Assembly: GCA_003280135.1 (NCBI GenBank)
Contig: QCFW01000007.1
Coordinates: 1 to 64,000, forward strand
Reading direction: 5' to 3'
Origin: Prochlorococcus sp. AG-363-N16
GTDB taxonomy: Bacteria; Cyanobacteriota; Cyanobacteriia; PCC-6307; Cyanobiaceae
DNA length: 64,000 bases
This document shows positions 9,104 through 18,558 of this stretch, piece after piece. The position numbers were made by a program, and so were the translations under genes. Position 1 is the stretch's first letter. Each line of letters opens with the position of its first letter. The notes under the pieces are model-generated. The model did no database searches. It was not told the DNA's origin and worked only from the letters and a program-made list of their open reading frames with translations.

Positions 9104-10540
9104 CTATGCTGCAAAATCTTGAATATTGCTTTTATCTAAAATTAGTCTTTCAGAGAACTTATTAATATCTCCAGCTCCTAAGAATAATATTAGATCATCT
9201 TTTTTGCTTTCTGCTTGTAGCATTATTTTCAGGTTATCATAATCTTTAGCTAATTTCACTAAACACTTAGGATTTGTTTTTTGCATTAATGAAACAAGAT
9301 TATCACTACTAACTCCTTTTATAGAATGCTCACCAGCACTATAGATAGGCAAAATAAATATACTATCTGCTTGATCAAATGACACTGAAAACTCTTTCAT
9401 TAAGTCATTTGTTCTAGTAAATCTATGAGGTTGAAAAACTACTATGATTTTTTTTATACAATGATTTGCCTGGTATTGATTATTAATCATTAAACGAGCC
9501 ATATCAATCGTCGCTTTAATTTCAGTTGGATGATGAGCGTAATCATCAATAATTTTTGTACCTTTCCAAATACCTTTTAAATCAAATCTTCTTTTAGGGA
9601 AATCTACATTTTTTATAATATTTTTTAAATTACTAAATGGAATACCAATATTTCTGCAAACTGATACTGCAGCAATGACATTGCTTAAATTATGATATCC
9701 AATCAGAGGAATTTCTATTAAATCTATAAGATTTCCTTTTTCATAATATTCAGCTACAGTACAATTTCCATTTAAGGAAATTGGTATAGCGGAATAATCT
9801 ACTCCATCTTTTTTCTTGATTGAATAAAAAATACCATTATTTTTAAAAATATCTCTTAATTTTTTGCAGTCATGATTGATAATAATTCTTTCACATCTTT
9901 TGCTAAAGATTTGAAATGTCTTTTCGAGATCTTGTATACTATTATAGAAATCAGTATGATCAAGTTCGATATTTGTAATTACACCTATTTCTCCTTTTAA
10001 TTTTATTAATGTACCATCTGATTCATCTGCTTCAGCCACTATATATTTACCTTTTCCTGAGTGAGCGTTACTTTTATAAAGTGGAACTATTCCACCTATA
10101 ACAGCAGTTGGGTCTTGTTTACTTAGACTTAGAAGAGTAGCAATTATTGTACTCGTTGTTGTTTTTCCATGGCTTCCAGCGATCAGAATAGAAGGTTGTT
10201 GTTTTGTAAGAAAACTAAGAATATCTGATCTGTGTAAAATCGTAAGATTTTTTTCTTTTGCTTTTTGTAGTTCATTATTTGAATTTTGTATTGCTGAACT
10301 AATTACAATAATTGGTGTTTTGTGAAATATTTGGAAAAGCAAATCGATATTTTTAGCTTCTTGTTTTGAAAAAATTTTTATTCCAGCTTTTGACAAGTCG
10401 CTAGTTGTTTGATTTACGCATATGTCAGAGCCAGAGATTGAATAACCTTTATTGACTAAAATCAATGCAAGCGCAGACATACCTATTCCTCCTACTCCAA
10501 TAAAGTGGATATGGTTTTTTGTGCTGTTTAGGCTGATCAA
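9104..10540 (-). CDS. murC: UDP-N-acetylmuramate--L-alanine ligase
   Basis: Adds L-alanine to UDP-MurNAc using ATP. The Rossmann start HFIGVGGIGMSALALIL, the P-loop GSHGKTTTSTIIATLL (about residue 120), EADESDGT, ELDHTDFY, the HHPTEIKAT segment and HRFTRT are all present over 478 residues. The start is TTG at 10540 (MISLNSTKNHIHFIG); no in-frame ATG lies close upstream. First gene of murC-murB-ybaB, divergent from gap2 with a 184-base promoter region between them. Confidence 0.97.
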   Translation of the reverse strand: MISLNSTKNHIHFIGVGGIGMSALALILVNKGYSISGSDICVNQTTSDLSKAGIKIFSKQEAKNIDLLFQIFHKTPIIVISSAIQNSNNELQKAKEKNLTILHRSDILSFLTKQQPSILIAGSHGKTTTSTIIATLLSLSKQDPTAVIGGIVPLYKSNAHSGKGKYIVAEADESDGTLIKLKGEIGVITNIELDHTDFYNSIQDLEKTFQIFSKRCERIIINHDCKKLRDIFKNNGIFYSIKKKDGVDYSAIPISLNGNCTVAEYYEKGNLIDLIEIPLIGYHNLSNVIAAVSVCRNIGIPFSNLKNIIKNVDFPKRRFDLKGIWKGTKIIDDYAHHPTEIKATIDMARLMINNQYQANHCIKKIIVVFQPHRFTRTNDLMKEFSVSFDQADSIFILPIYSAGEHSIKGVSSDNLVSLMQKTNPKCLVKLAKDYDNLKIMLQAESKKDDLILFLGAGDINKFSERLILDKSNIQDFAA

Positions 10541-10724
10541 GGCTTTTTGATTGTCGAATGAAGAATAACGTTGCCTTGTATTGAAGGCTAAATTTATGAA
10601 TTTTTTCTTGTTTTTTGTGCTGTTTATAAGCTTTTTCTAAAGAAAGCACAAAAAGAACATGAGAAATGCACCTTATTTCTGTATGATCATTGGCCATTTA
10701 CATTCGGTTTAGCCGCTTATTAAC

Positions 10725-11747
10725 ATGACCTTGAGAGTTGCGATTAATGGATTCGGCCGTATTGGTCGCAACTTCATGCGTTGTTGGCTTAGTAGAGGAG
10801 CAAACACAAACCTTGAAGTTGTTGGTATCAATGTCACATCCGACCCGAAAACATGTGCTCACTTGTTGAAATATGATTCAATTTTGGGCCAAATCAATAA
10901 TGCTGATATCAGTCATACAGACGACACATTCACTATTAACGGGAAATCAATAAAATGTTATTCAGATAGAAACCCATTAAATCTTCCGTGGAAAGAGTGG
11001 GGAGTTGATTTAGTTATTGAATCTACAGGTGTCTTTAATACTGACGTAGGAGCAAGTAAGCATCTTCAGGTGGGTGCCAAAAAAGTTATTCTTACCGCAC
11101 CAGGAAAAGGTGAGGGAGTTGGTACTTATGTTGTTGGTGTCAATGCCGATCAATATAGGCATGATGATTTTGATATTTTAAGTAATGCAAGTTGTACAAC
11201 AAATTGCCTGGCTCCAATTGTCAAAGTATTAGATCAAACTTTTGGTATTAATAAAGGTTTGATGACAACGATTCATAGTTATACAGGAGATCAACGAATT
11301 TTAGATAATAGTCATCGGGACCTTAGAAGGGCTAGAGCAGCTGCAATGAATATTGTTCCTACCTCTACCGGTGCAGCTAAAGCAGTGGCTTTGGTATATC
11401 CGCAAATGAAAGGAAAGCTAACTGGTATTGCAATGCGTGTACCAACTCCTAATGTTTCTGCAGTTGATTTAGTTTTTGAATCTGGAAGAGCTACAACAGC
11501 AGAAGAAGTTAATGCGGTTTTGAAAAAAGCTTCACAGGACTCTATGAAAGGAATTATTAAATACGGTGATTTACCTTTGGTGTCAACTGATTATGCAGGA
11601 ACTAATGAGTCCACTATTCTTGATGCAGATTTAACAATGTCTATTGGAGATAACCTTATTAAGGTTTTAGCTTGGTATGACAACGAATGGGGTTATAGTC
11701 AGAGGGTTGTTGATTTAGCAGAGGTTGTAGCTAAAAATTGGAAATAA
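10725..11747 (+). CDS. gap2: Glyceraldehyde-3-phosphate dehydrogenase, photosynthetic type
   Basis: Reduces 1,3-bisphosphoglycerate in the Calvin cycle and runs gluconeogenesis; the cyanobacterial Gap2 type uses NADPH or [23 protein letters not shown] at the N-terminus and the catalytic [10 protein letters not shown] (Cys about residue 155) are diagnostic, followed by [31 protein letters not shown] and [11 protein letters not shown]. The 340 residues and the N-terminal sequence favour Gap2 over the catabolic Gap1, by recollection of the family rather than alignment. Well-separated start from murC suggests its own promoter. Confidence 0.95.
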   Translation: MTLRVAINGFGRIGRNFMRCWLSRGANTNLEVVGINVTSDPKTCAHLLKYDSILGQINNADISHTDDTFTINGKSIKCYSDRNPLNLPWKEWGVDLVIESTGVFNTDVGASKHLQVGAKKVILTAPGKGEGVGTYVVGVNADQYRHDDFDILSNASCTTNCLAPIVKVLDQTFGINKGLMTTIHSYTGDQRILDNSHRDLRRARAAAMNIVPTSTGAAKAVALVYPQMKGKLTGIAMRVPTPNVSAVDLVFESGRATTAEEVNAVLKKASQDSMKGIIKYGDLPLVSTDYAGTNESTILDADLTMSIGDNLIKVLAWYDNEWGYSQRVVDLAEVVAKNWK

Positions 11748-11781
11748 TTTAAGTAAAAAAGTATCTATTTTTTTATTTGAT

Positions 11782-12783
11782 TCAGAAGTGTGTGAAGTTC
11801 GAGTAATTTTTTATCCTTATTTCTTCACCGTTTTTCCATAAAAGTTTTGGAGGCCCTTTTGTAATCTTTCCAATTATTTGAGCTGAAGGTACTAGTTTTA
11901 TCCATTCTTGTGCCCAACTAGGAGGCAAACTTACAATCATTTCAAAATCTTCACCTCCATTTAGGCACCATTTATCCCATGTTTGTCCTTTTGGCCAATC
12001 CTTTGCTTTTGGCATTTGATTAGGATCAATGATTACTGAGCAATTACTACTGGAAGATATATTTGCTAATGAATCTAAGAAACCATCACTACTATCAGTT
12101 CCTGCTGCTCTCCAAGGGATTTTGGCTGGTTTGCAATTGATTAGATGTTTTAGTGCATCAATTGGTGGTGAGGGTGTTTGGTGCGCATTTATGGATTGTT
12201 TTTTTAGATTTTCGGTTAGTTCGTTTTTATTAGGTATTTCTTCAGACTGTAATAATGCAAGCCCTAGTCTACTTAAACCATGGGGACCACTTGTTACTAA
12301 AAGATCTCCTGCTTGTGCATTGGATCTATGAAGTCGTAAAGGACCTAATGATCCCACAGCAGTAATCGCAAGAACTTTTTGTTTACCTTGTGAACAATCG
12401 CCGCCTAATAATTTTCCTCCAAATTTTTCCAATGCTTTCTGCATACCTATGTAAACATCATTCACCCAAGACCACTCTGTATCTGGTGGTGTGATCAAAC
12501 CGATTGTTATGCCTATTATGTTTTCTGAACCACTTGAAATCAGGTCAGATACATTTGCTGCAATTGCCTTCCATCCTATATTTTCTGGGAATGTAGTTTC
12601 CTCACTAAAATGAACCTTTTCAACAAAAACATCAGTATTGATGATTAAATTTTTTCGATTTGTATTAATGATTGATGTGTCATCATCAATTTGACCATCA
12701 TCCATAAAAGTTTTTAAGCGATTGAGTATTTCTCTTTCACCTATTTGATTAAGGGTTTCTTTGTTTTGTTTACTTTTAAGCAT
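11782..12783 (-). CDS. thiL: Thiamine-monophosphate kinase
   Basis: Phosphorylates thiamine monophosphate to the active cofactor thiamine diphosphate. Family motifs: DDTSIINTNRKNLIINTDVFVE near residue 35, IGWKAIAANVSDLISSG, IGLITPP, GGDCSQGKQKVLAITAVG, GTDSSDGFLDSL and LNGGEDFEMIVSLPP. The 333 residues are normal. Its first 8 bases overlap the stop region of the upstream cyclophilin gene, so the pair is co-transcribed from the promoter shared divergently with efp. Confidence 0.95.
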   Translation of the reverse strand: MLKSKQNKETLNQIGEREILNRLKTFMDDGQIDDDTSIINTNRKNLIINTDVFVEKVHFSEETTFPENIGWKAIAANVSDLISSGSENIIGITIGLITPPDTEWSWVNDVYIGMQKALEKFGGKLLGGDCSQGKQKVLAITAVGSLGPLRLHRSNAQAGDLLVTSGPHGLSRLGLALLQSEEIPNKNELTENLKKQSINAHQTPSPPIDALKHLINCKPAKIPWRAAGTDSSDGFLDSLANISSSSNCSVIIDPNQMPKAKDWPKGQTWDKWCLNGGEDFEMIVSLPPSWAQEWIKLVPSAQIIGKITKGPPKLLWKNGEEIRIKNYSNFTHF

Positions 12784-13852
12784 GAGGCTTTAATTTTTCT
12801 AATCCTTCAAGAATTTTGATTGAAATTATTTGATCCTTTACATCGAGTTCATTCAGTATTTCTTCTCCTTCAACTACATAACCAAAGGCAGCATTACTTC
12901 CATCGATTAGATTTCTCCCAGCTGGGTTTAATTCTGCTTCATAAAGAAAGAAAAAGAATTGAGATGAACCATCATCTAATGCTTTTGCAGAATGTGCCCA
13001 CCCCAAAGTCCCTAAGGTTGCAAATGGAAGCACAGGTGTCTCTGTGTAAAGGCCTAGTTCTTCAAATGTTTGGTTGTAAATTGTTTCATCTTTCCCATCA
13101 ACTCTTATTTCCAAAGGAACATTCCTTTCTTGATTAGTATCTGGATCTATATATCCACTATTTGTTCCTTTAGGATCTCCTGTTTGAAGAATAAAAAACT
13201 CTTCTGCCCTATTGATTGGCAGTCCTTCATAAAAACCTTTTTGCGCCAAATCAATAAACGCTCCAGCAGTCAATGGAGCATTGTATCCATCAATTATTGC
13301 ATTCATTGATCCTTTAGACGTTTCAATTAATACAGAGGCTCTTCCTAATAACCTTGGTAAATTATCAAATTCTTTTGGTATTTCATAGGGAAAATCTTTT
13401 GGGAGTAAAAGTGCTTCAAGATCTCCAATTTGTTTAAGTGATTTTTTTCTAATGTTGATAAATTTTATTTTATTTTTACCATTTGCCTCGTCATTCAGTG
13501 CAGTAAGGTTTTGTTTTAGTTTGACAATGATTTCTTCTGCTTGAGTTCTGTTGACTTCAGGAATTGATTGGATAATTTTTGAGCTTCTGTTATTTAATAA
13601 AAATTGTGTCCTTGAAGCCGCTTTACTAATTGCAGGCCATCTACCTCCTCTAACTAAGTCACTTGTTTCCTCGAGCTTGTTTTGGATTTCACGTAATTCG
13701 TTTTGTTCAATAGGCAGCGCTTTTCTTAAAATGGCATAAGGGTCTTTAACTCGATTCCCTGTTGGAAGTGCTGCTATGACAGGATTTTCCCAAAAAAAGA
13801 ATAATGGGAGAAATAGTGTCAGAATTGAGAATGAAAGAATTTTTTTTATCAT
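12776..13852 (-). CDS. Exported cyclophilin-type peptidyl-prolyl isomerase (TLP40/CYP38-like)
   Basis: A 358-residue two-part protein. Residues 1-28 are a hydrophobic signal peptide ending PVIAALP. Residues ~40-160 are helical (ELREIQNKLEETSDLVRGGRW, VKLKQNLTALNDEANG), and ~165-350 are a divergent cyclophilin barrel (GSMNAIIDGYNAPLTAGAFIDLAQKGFYEGLP, SQFFFFLYEAELNPAGRN, AAFGYVVEGEEILNEL). This helical-plus-cyclophilin layout is that of the thylakoid-lumen TLP40/CYP38 group, involved in photosystem II assembly in plants. Canonical catalytic residues look poorly kept, as in that group. Transcribed with thiL; divergent from efp. Confidence 0.88.
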   Translation of the reverse strand: MIKKILSFSILTLFLPLFFFWENPVIAALPTGNRVKDPYAILRKALPIEQNELREIQNKLEETSDLVRGGRWPAISKAASRTQFLLNNRSSKIIQSIPEVNRTQAEEIIVKLKQNLTALNDEANGKNKIKFINIRKKSLKQIGDLEALLLPKDFPYEIPKEFDNLPRLLGRASVLIETSKGSMNAIIDGYNAPLTAGAFIDLAQKGFYEGLPINRAEEFFILQTGDPKGTNSGYIDPDTNQERNVPLEIRVDGKDETIYNQTFEELGLYTETPVLPFATLGTLGWAHSAKALDDGSSQFFFFLYEAELNPAGRNLIDGSNAAFGYVVEGEEILNELDVKDQIISIKILEGLEKLKPHA

Positions 13853-13916
13853 GTGATGTTTAAGTCACATAAAGACTTTCGCACAGTTCTATGATCTCTA
13901 GGTATGAATTGCGGAA

Positions 13917-14480
13917 ATGATTTCAAGTAACGACTTCCGCACTGGAACGACCATTGAATTAGATGGTGCTGTTTGGCGCGTGGTGGAATTCTTACATGTC
14001 AAGCCTGGAAAGGGTTCTGCATTTGTAAGAACTAAATTAAAAGCAGTGCAAACTGGCAATGTTGTCGAAAAAACATTTAGAGCAGGTGAAACAGTTCCAC
14101 AAGCTTTACTTGAAAAATCTGTTCTTCAACATACTTATATGGAATCAGGGGACTATGTATTTATGGATATGAGCACTTATGAAGAAACTAGGTTAACTGC
14201 AACTCAAATTGGAGAAAGTAGAAAGTATCTTAAAGAAGGAATGGAGGTTACTGTTGTGTCTTGGAAAGAAAAACCTTTGGAAGTTGAGCTTCCTAATTCA
14301 GTTGTACTTGAAATAAAAGAGACAGATCCGGGGGTTAAAGGAGATACTGCTACAGGTGGTACAAAACCTGCCATTCTCGAAACTGGAGCACAAGTTATGG
14401 TTCCTTTATTTATTTCAGTCGGTGAGAAGATCAAAGTTGATACTCGAAATGATAGTTATCTAGGTCGGGAGAACCAATGA
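13917..14480 (+). CDS. efp: Translation elongation factor P
   Basis: Rescues ribosomes stalled on proline-rich stretches. The 187 residues comprise the three EF-P barrels. The N-terminal loop [14 protein letters not shown] carries the lysine (about residue 34) that is modified in many bacteria; I see no modification enzyme gene in this window. [21 protein letters not shown] and the C-terminal [15 protein letters not shown] are typical. Stop and accB start overlap (ATGA), so efp-accB form an operon, a widely kept pairing. Confidence 0.97.
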   Translation: MISSNDFRTGTTIELDGAVWRVVEFLHVKPGKGSAFVRTKLKAVQTGNVVEKTFRAGETVPQALLEKSVLQHTYMESGDYVFMDMSTYEETRLTATQIGESRKYLKEGMEVTVVSWKEKPLEVELPNSVVLEIKETDPGVKGDTATGGTKPAILETGAQVMVPLFISVGEKIKVDTRNDSYLGRENQ

Positions 14481-14980
14481 CAATGAACTTAGATCATGAT
14501 TCACTCCATCGCTTATTAGCCACCTTGGCTGAAAGCGATATTCAAGAATTTCGCTTGGAGGGCGAAGATTTTCGCTTAGAAGTTAAGCGAAATCTTTCTG
14601 GATCTATATCTGGACCTTCTTTGGAATCACTTTCTTCTTCCGAAGTTGCACCATTACAACAACAATCTCAATTAAAAGTTGAATCGATTTCAACTGCTCC
14701 TAGTGACCCGCCTCCTGCAGTAGCTTCTTCACGTTCAGAATTTATAGAAATCTCAGCTCCTATGGTTGGTACATTTTATAGAGCACCAGCTCCTGGAGAA
14801 CCTTCTTTTGTTGAAGTAGGAGCGAGAATTTCAGTTGGCCAAACAGTTTGTATTCTTGAAGCAATGAAACTTATGAATGAATTAGAAGCCGAAATTAGTG
14901 GAGAAATAATAGAAATTCTTGTTGAAAATGGTACTCCTGTTGAATTTGGTCAGGCTCTGATGAGAGTTAAACCTTCTTAA
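14477..14980 (+). CDS. accB: Biotin carboxyl carrier protein of acetyl-CoA carboxylase
   Basis: Carries carboxybiotin from AccC to the transcarboxylase for malonyl-CoA synthesis. The C-terminal biotinyl domain (about 90-167) contains the biotinylation motif [17 protein letters not shown] with the target lysine. A Ser/Pro/Gln-rich linker (about 38-85) joins it to a short N-terminal helical part, the normal BCCP arrangement. Overlaps efp by 4 bases. The biotin carboxylase accC lies about 40 kb away in this window, so the two are not in one operon. Confidence 0.96.
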   Translation: MTMNLDHDSLHRLLATLAESDIQEFRLEGEDFRLEVKRNLSGSISGPSLESLSSSEVAPLQQQSQLKVESISTAPSDPPPAVASSRSEFIEISAPMVGTFYRAPAPGEPSFVEVGARISVGQTVCILEAMKLMNELEAEISGEIIEILVENGTPVEFGQALMRVKPS

Positions 14981-14983
14981 AAA

Positions 14984-16009
14984 CTAACTAGAAAGTTCCC
15001 AAGCTGTTTCTAATGCGGCAATCATGCTATCCGGCTTTGCAATAAATTTTTGCGCAATATCAAAACCAGTTCCATGATCAGGTGATGTTCTAATAAATGG
15101 AAGCCCCAAAGTAGTATTGACTGCTTTATCAAAGGCAAGAACTTTCGTTGGGATTAGACCTTGGTCGTGATATAAAGCCAGAATGCCGTCCGGAGCATCA
15201 TTAGTTGATTCGTTCAGCCAAGCTCTTCCAGATGATATCCAACAAGTATCAGGAGAAATAGGCCCTTTCAAGGTGATAGTGGGATTTTTTTGTTGCCATT
15301 TTTGAATTGTAGGAATAATCCATTCAATTTCTTCTATCCCAAGATGTCCGTTTTCTCCAGCATGAGGATTTAACCCAGCAATAGCTATTGTTGGATTTGG
15401 CTTAAAAGCTTTGCAAAAAGCTAAAAGAGTATCTAGCTTTGAAATGATTAGATCAGGAGTTAAAACTTTAGATATTTCTTTTAAAGGTATATGCGTTGTA
15501 GCTAAAAGAGTATTTAAGCGCCATTCATTTACGGGAGATTTTGCTGTAAAAAGCATTGATGTTGGGACTCCTCCTGCCAACTCTGCTAATCTTTCGGTCT
15601 GACCTGGATAGTGGTGACCTGCTTCTTTCCAAATATATTTTGATATTGGCCCTGTCACAAGAGCCCGTGCTTTGCCTTCTAGGACTAATTGTGTTGCTCG
15701 TGTGAGCCAAACAAAGCTAGCTTCTCCAGTTGTGACATTTGGTTTGCCTAAGATATGTTTTCCTTCATATGGAATATTTTCGATTAAAAGTTTTTCAGGA
15801 TTTGCTATAGATGAAATACCATTCTTTTTAAGACTTGCATAGACATTTTCAATAATTTGTTTACAACCAATCAATACAGGTTGCATATTTTTAGGTAGAT
15901 TTAATGTGCCAAGAGCTTTTAATGTGACTTCTGTACCTATTCCTGCGGGGTCTCCCAAGGCAATGGCAATACGATTTTGAATTTTGTCCTCTTGATTTTT
16001 TCCTATCAT
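14984..16009 (-). CDS. pdxA: 4-hydroxythreonine-4-phosphate dehydrogenase
   Basis: NAD-dependent enzyme of vitamin B6 (pyridoxal phosphate) synthesis, DXP-dependent route. ALGDPAGIGTEVTLKAL at the start, the TGPISKYIWKEAGHHYPGQTERLAEL metal/substrate region, AGLNPHAGENGHLG with metal-binding histidine, ALYHDQGLIPTK and SPDHGTGFDIA are all present over 341 residues. Its ATG lies on the sequence CATG shared with the ATG of the tiny + strand gene at 16008, so the two are divergent and overlap by two bases. Confidence 0.96.
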   Translation of the reverse strand: MIGKNQEDKIQNRIAIALGDPAGIGTEVTLKALGTLNLPKNMQPVLIGCKQIIENVYASLKKNGISSIANPEKLLIENIPYEGKHILGKPNVTTGEASFVWLTRATQLVLEGKARALVTGPISKYIWKEAGHHYPGQTERLAELAGGVPTSMLFTAKSPVNEWRLNTLLATTHIPLKEISKVLTPDLIISKLDTLLAFCKAFKPNPTIAIAGLNPHAGENGHLGIEEIEWIIPTIQKWQQKNPTITLKGPISPDTCWISSGRAWLNESTNDAPDGILALYHDQGLIPTKVLAFDKAVNTTLGLPFIRTSPDHGTGFDIAQKFIAKPDSMIAALETAWELSS

Positions 16010-16142
16010 GTTGAGATTGTTGGTTTTGATACTCTTGGTTTATGGCATAGGAGTTGGCCTGAAAGATGGGTGGTTAAAAATTCAATGGAATCAACTTCTT
16101 AATGATTCTGATGTCACAGAAGTTGAAAGAAATCAAAAATGA
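16008..16142 (+). CDS. Tiny membrane protein, first copy of a tandem pair
   Basis: A 44-residue ORF starting MLRLLVLILLVYGIG, with one N-terminal transmembrane segment (residues 2-17), then KDGWLKIQWNQLLND. It aligns without gaps to the next gene at 16333; I count 27 of 44 residues identical, and the bases just before both start codons are also alike. That conservation in protein rather than only DNA suggests both were or are translated. This copy is shorter, ending ERNQK where the second copy runs on another 19 residues, so it may be a truncated duplicate. Function unknown. Confidence 0.6.
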   Translation: MLRLLVLILLVYGIGVGLKDGWLKIQWNQLLNDSDVTEVERNQK

Positions 16143-16332
16143 AATTTTTGTGCTTGGGCATTTTTTTTAGATAATTTCAATCATTAAGTTTCTGTTGATT
16201 ACTGCAACTTACATATTTTTTGGTAACTTGAACTAGCAAAGTATCTTTACTTTGACTTTTATTTCTACTTTCCATTTCATTTTTACAGTAAATGTAAGTA
16301 GCTACTAGTTTTTCTTTTGGTTTTTTCTGATC

Positions 16333-16524
16333 ATGTTGAGATTATTGTTTTTGATATTCTTGGTTTATGCGATAGGAACTGGTATGAGAGATGGTTGGTT
16401 AACAATCAAATGGAGTCAATTATTACATGATGTTGGTTTTACCGAAGTTGATAGAGATAAACCGATGGATTGGAATGATTTCATACTTAAAAGACTTCTT
16501 AAAGACAAAGATGAATCTAATTAA
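16333..16524 (+). CDS. Small single-pass membrane protein, second copy of a tandem pair
   Basis: A 63-residue protein: transmembrane segment MLRLLFLIFLVYAIG, then a conserved-looking GWLTIKWSQLLHDVGF, and a charged C-terminus (LKRLLKDKDESN). It matches the 44-residue ORF at 16008 over its first 44 residues, with many conservative changes (K/R, E/D, L/M). I do not recognise a named family. The last 8 bases overlap the convergent SDR gene. The longer copy is more likely the functional one. Confidence 0.7.
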   Translation: MLRLLFLIFLVYAIGTGMRDGWLTIKWSQLLHDVGFTEVDRDKPMDWNDFILKRLLKDKDESN

Positions 16525-17434
16525 CAAGATTTTTATCAGTTTTTTTAATCGATGAGTAACAATCTTTAAGTCCTGACTTGTAATCAGGATGAATTAAAGA
16601 GTATCCCATTTCCTTGCAAAGTCTTGCATTGCTGACTTTTCTATTCTCTTGCCAAAAAGAAAGTGCCATTGGACTCATTTTTTTAGAAGCAATTTCAAAC
16701 GATTCAATAGGTGGCAACTTGGTTCCAAGAAGCTTGGCTGCAAATTCTAAAACTTCTATATTTGAAGCAGGATAGTTATCTGCAATATTGATAATACTAG
16801 GACTAATATCTTGTGAATATGTATTAATTAAATGAAGAATTGCACCTGCTATATCATCTATATGAATTCTTGAAAAGACTTGTCCAGGCTTATCTATAGC
16901 CTTGAGTGAAGTTTTCTTATAGGAGTCTAATGTTGATCTGCCTGGGCCATAAATTCCTGGTAAACGAAGTATTTGTAAAGGTAGTCCAGAATCTTGCCAC
17001 TCTTTTTCGCATGAAAGTCGACGAATACTTCTTGATTGAGTAGGTTTGGCTATATCATTTTCAGAAATCCAATCGCCTTTGCAGTCCCCATAAACACCAG
17101 TGGTAGATAAATATCCAACCCATTTCAAAGGAAGTTTGGTGATTTCATCTTTTAAATTTTTTAATACAGGATCTTCACCACTACTTAGAGGAGGTATACA
17201 GCTAATGATATGAGTGACGCCATTTAAAACTTCCTTAGGAGGTAAGCGGCTTGTATAGCTGTCATATTCGAAATCGGCGCCTTTACTCTTAATATCCCTT
17301 CTACTGCAGAGTACTGTTGCTCCCAACTGCCTTGCTATTTCCGCTATATGTTGCCCAGTAAAGCCTCCTCCAAAAATTACCACTTTTGAATTTGGCTCAA
17401 ATGGTACAGACTGCTTGACAACCCTTTCGATCAT
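16517..17434 (-). CDS. NAD(P)-binding SDR/epimerase-like protein
   Basis: Extended short-chain dehydrogenase fold. The nucleotide-binding loop is VVIFGGGFTGQHIAEIARQLG (glycine-rich GGGFTG), followed by THIISCIPPLSSGEDP, the WVGYLSTTGVYGD active-site region (YGD after a serine/threonine strand), and LQILRLPGIYGPGRS, which is typical of UDP-sugar epimerase-like proteins. 305 residues. It resembles the YeeZ-type group of unknown substrate. I cannot name the reaction. It is convergent with the small membrane protein gene and divergent from the 72-residue gene at 17466. Confidence 0.82.
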   Translation of the reverse strand: MIERVVKQSVPFEPNSKVVIFGGGFTGQHIAEIARQLGATVLCSRRDIKSKGADFEYDSYTSRLPPKEVLNGVTHIISCIPPLSSGEDPVLKNLKDEITKLPLKWVGYLSTTGVYGDCKGDWISENDIAKPTQSRSIRRLSCEKEWQDSGLPLQILRLPGIYGPGRSTLDSYKKTSLKAIDKPGQVFSRIHIDDIAGAILHLINTYSQDISPSIINIADNYPASNIEVLEFAAKLLGTKLPPIESFEIASKKMSPMALSFWQENRKVSNARLCKEMGYSLIHPDYKSGLKDCYSSIKKTDKNLVN

Positions 17435-17465
17435 GAGTACAAATGTATTACTCGCTTAGATTCTG

Positions 17466-17684
17466 ATGGCACATGCTTCTTTCCATAGTTTGCCAGTACG
17501 TACAACACGTTGTTTGAAGCGTCAACGATCTGCTTTACTTCAAGATTCTAATAGCTTGCAATTAATTTTAGTGTTCGTGATGATGAGCATAGGACTTGTT
17601 GGTTTTTTTGCTCCTGAAAAACCAGATCACTTTGCTTCTATTTGTCAAAAGCATAATTCTTCAAATGTATGCAGAGTTTGGTAA
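17466..17684 (+). CDS. Small hypothetical membrane protein
   Basis: A 72-residue protein with a basic N-terminus (RTTRCLKRQRSALLQD), one hydrophobic segment at about 31-49 (LQLILVFVMMSIGLVGFFA) and a C-terminus with two cysteines (SICQKHNSSNVCRVW). The ATG and single clean transmembrane segment argue for a real gene, and it fills the gap between the divergent SDR gene and the convergent HNH gene with only 3 bases to spare. No family recognised. Confidence 0.65.
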   Translation: MAHASFHSLPVRTTRCLKRQRSALLQDSNSLQLILVFVMMSIGLVGFFAPEKPDHFASICQKHNSSNVCRVW

Positions 17685-17687
17685 TAA

Positions 17688-18092
17688 TTAAGCTGCTTGC
17701 AAATCTAGATTTTGATTTTCTTTGGAGCACCTAGTATTTTTTGCTGCTTTGGGATTGGCCCATTCAAGTAATCGAATTGCTAATCGTAAGTCTCCTTCTA
17801 GCCATGCTCGAATTGCCATGGCTCTGCGAGGATCATAGAATTTTTGACGCCTATACCAATCAAAAGCATCTATGTCAGATTTATCACCATTACATGAAAG
17901 ACAAGCAGGAACACAATTTTCAGTAATACTTATCCCACCTTTACTGCGTGGCAGAATATGGTCTATGGATTCAGAACGCCTTCCACAGTAAATGCAACTA
18001 TTTCCAGTACATTTATGAAGAGATTGCCGCCATCGTCGTGCTCGTAATTTAGGACATAAATCTTCAAGGAATACTGCATCCCTATTTTGCAT
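17688..18092 (-). CDS. HNH endonuclease-family protein
   Basis: A 134-residue protein with a full HNH signature: CIYCG, then SIDHILPRSKGG (His-metal strand), then ENCVPACLSCNGDKSD (Asn and final metal-binding part), over residues ~32-78. Two CxxC pairs would bind a structural zinc. Outside the motif there is a basic N-terminus and a C-terminal helical part (WLEGDLRLAIRLLEWANPK). It is not inside an intron, intein or restriction operon here. Such stand-alone HNH proteins are common in cyanobacteria; the biological target is unknown. Confidence 0.85.
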   Translation of the reverse strand: MQNRDAVFLEDLCPKLRARRWRQSLHKCTGNSCIYCGRRSESIDHILPRSKGGISITENCVPACLSCNGDKSDIDAFDWYRRQKFYDPRRAMAIRAWLEGDLRLAIRLLEWANPKAAKNTRCSKENQNLDLQAA

Positions 18093-18168
18093 CCGAGATG
18101 ATCGATTATAGAAATTTTGCCTTGATTAAGCCTTTAGTCAATATCTAGGAAATTTATTTGAAGTTCTT

Positions 18169-18558
18169 TTAATAGCTATAACGGTCTTGAGGAGTTATTG
18201 GTTCCCTTGTATTGCTTGTTGGTGAATATTCTTTTGATAGTTCGTCTCCTGCTTGAGGATAAAGGTCACCTAAGTAGCTGATGCAATCATTAAATTTATC
18301 TGGGTTTCTTACAACAGCTTCTACGATCATTGTTGCTGCCTGTTTTGGGGAAGTCTTAAATAAACCTTGCTTTTGAGCTTTAATTGATTGATATGCTGCT
18401 CTCCAACTAGCATCATGACTGTTGCCTCCTTGACGCATAACGCAGTAGATATCAACACCTATTCCAGCACCAGCTTTTGCTTCAGTTGTGATGAAGCTTG
18501 TTACAGCAAGCAATAGAATTGAAAGTGGAAAAGAAAAATGATTTTTTAGTTTGAGCAT
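18169..18558 (-). CDS. Exported protein of unknown function
   Basis: A 129-residue protein with a signal peptide (about 1-29: hydrophobic FPLSILLLAVTSFITTEAKAG, probable cleavage after AKA). The mature part has GVDIYCVMRQGGNSHDASWRAAYQSIKAQK and a second cysteine in NDCISYLGDLY, so one disulfide is possible in the periplasm or lumen. The tail is polar (SPTSNTREPITPQDRYSY). It resembles small secreted proteins I associate with picocyanobacteria, but I cannot name a family with certainty. Confidence 0.7.
   Translation of the reverse strand: MLKLKNHFSFPLSILLLAVTSFITTEAKAGAGIGVDIYCVMRQGGNSHDASWRAAYQSIKAQKQGLFKTSPKQAATMIVEAVVRNPDKFNDCISYLGDLYPQAGDELSKEYSPTSNTREPITPQDRYSY

Noticed and set aside
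10449-10697. Minus-strand frame over the start of murC
   Set aside because: Overlaps murC coding sequence in another frame; murC has all family motifs.
16177-16275. 32-codon minus-strand ORF between the tandem small genes, with open frame further upstream
   Set aside because: The protein-like upstream part has no usable start; the CATG at 16332 is in another frame. Probably chance, though the frame extends to about 50 codons.
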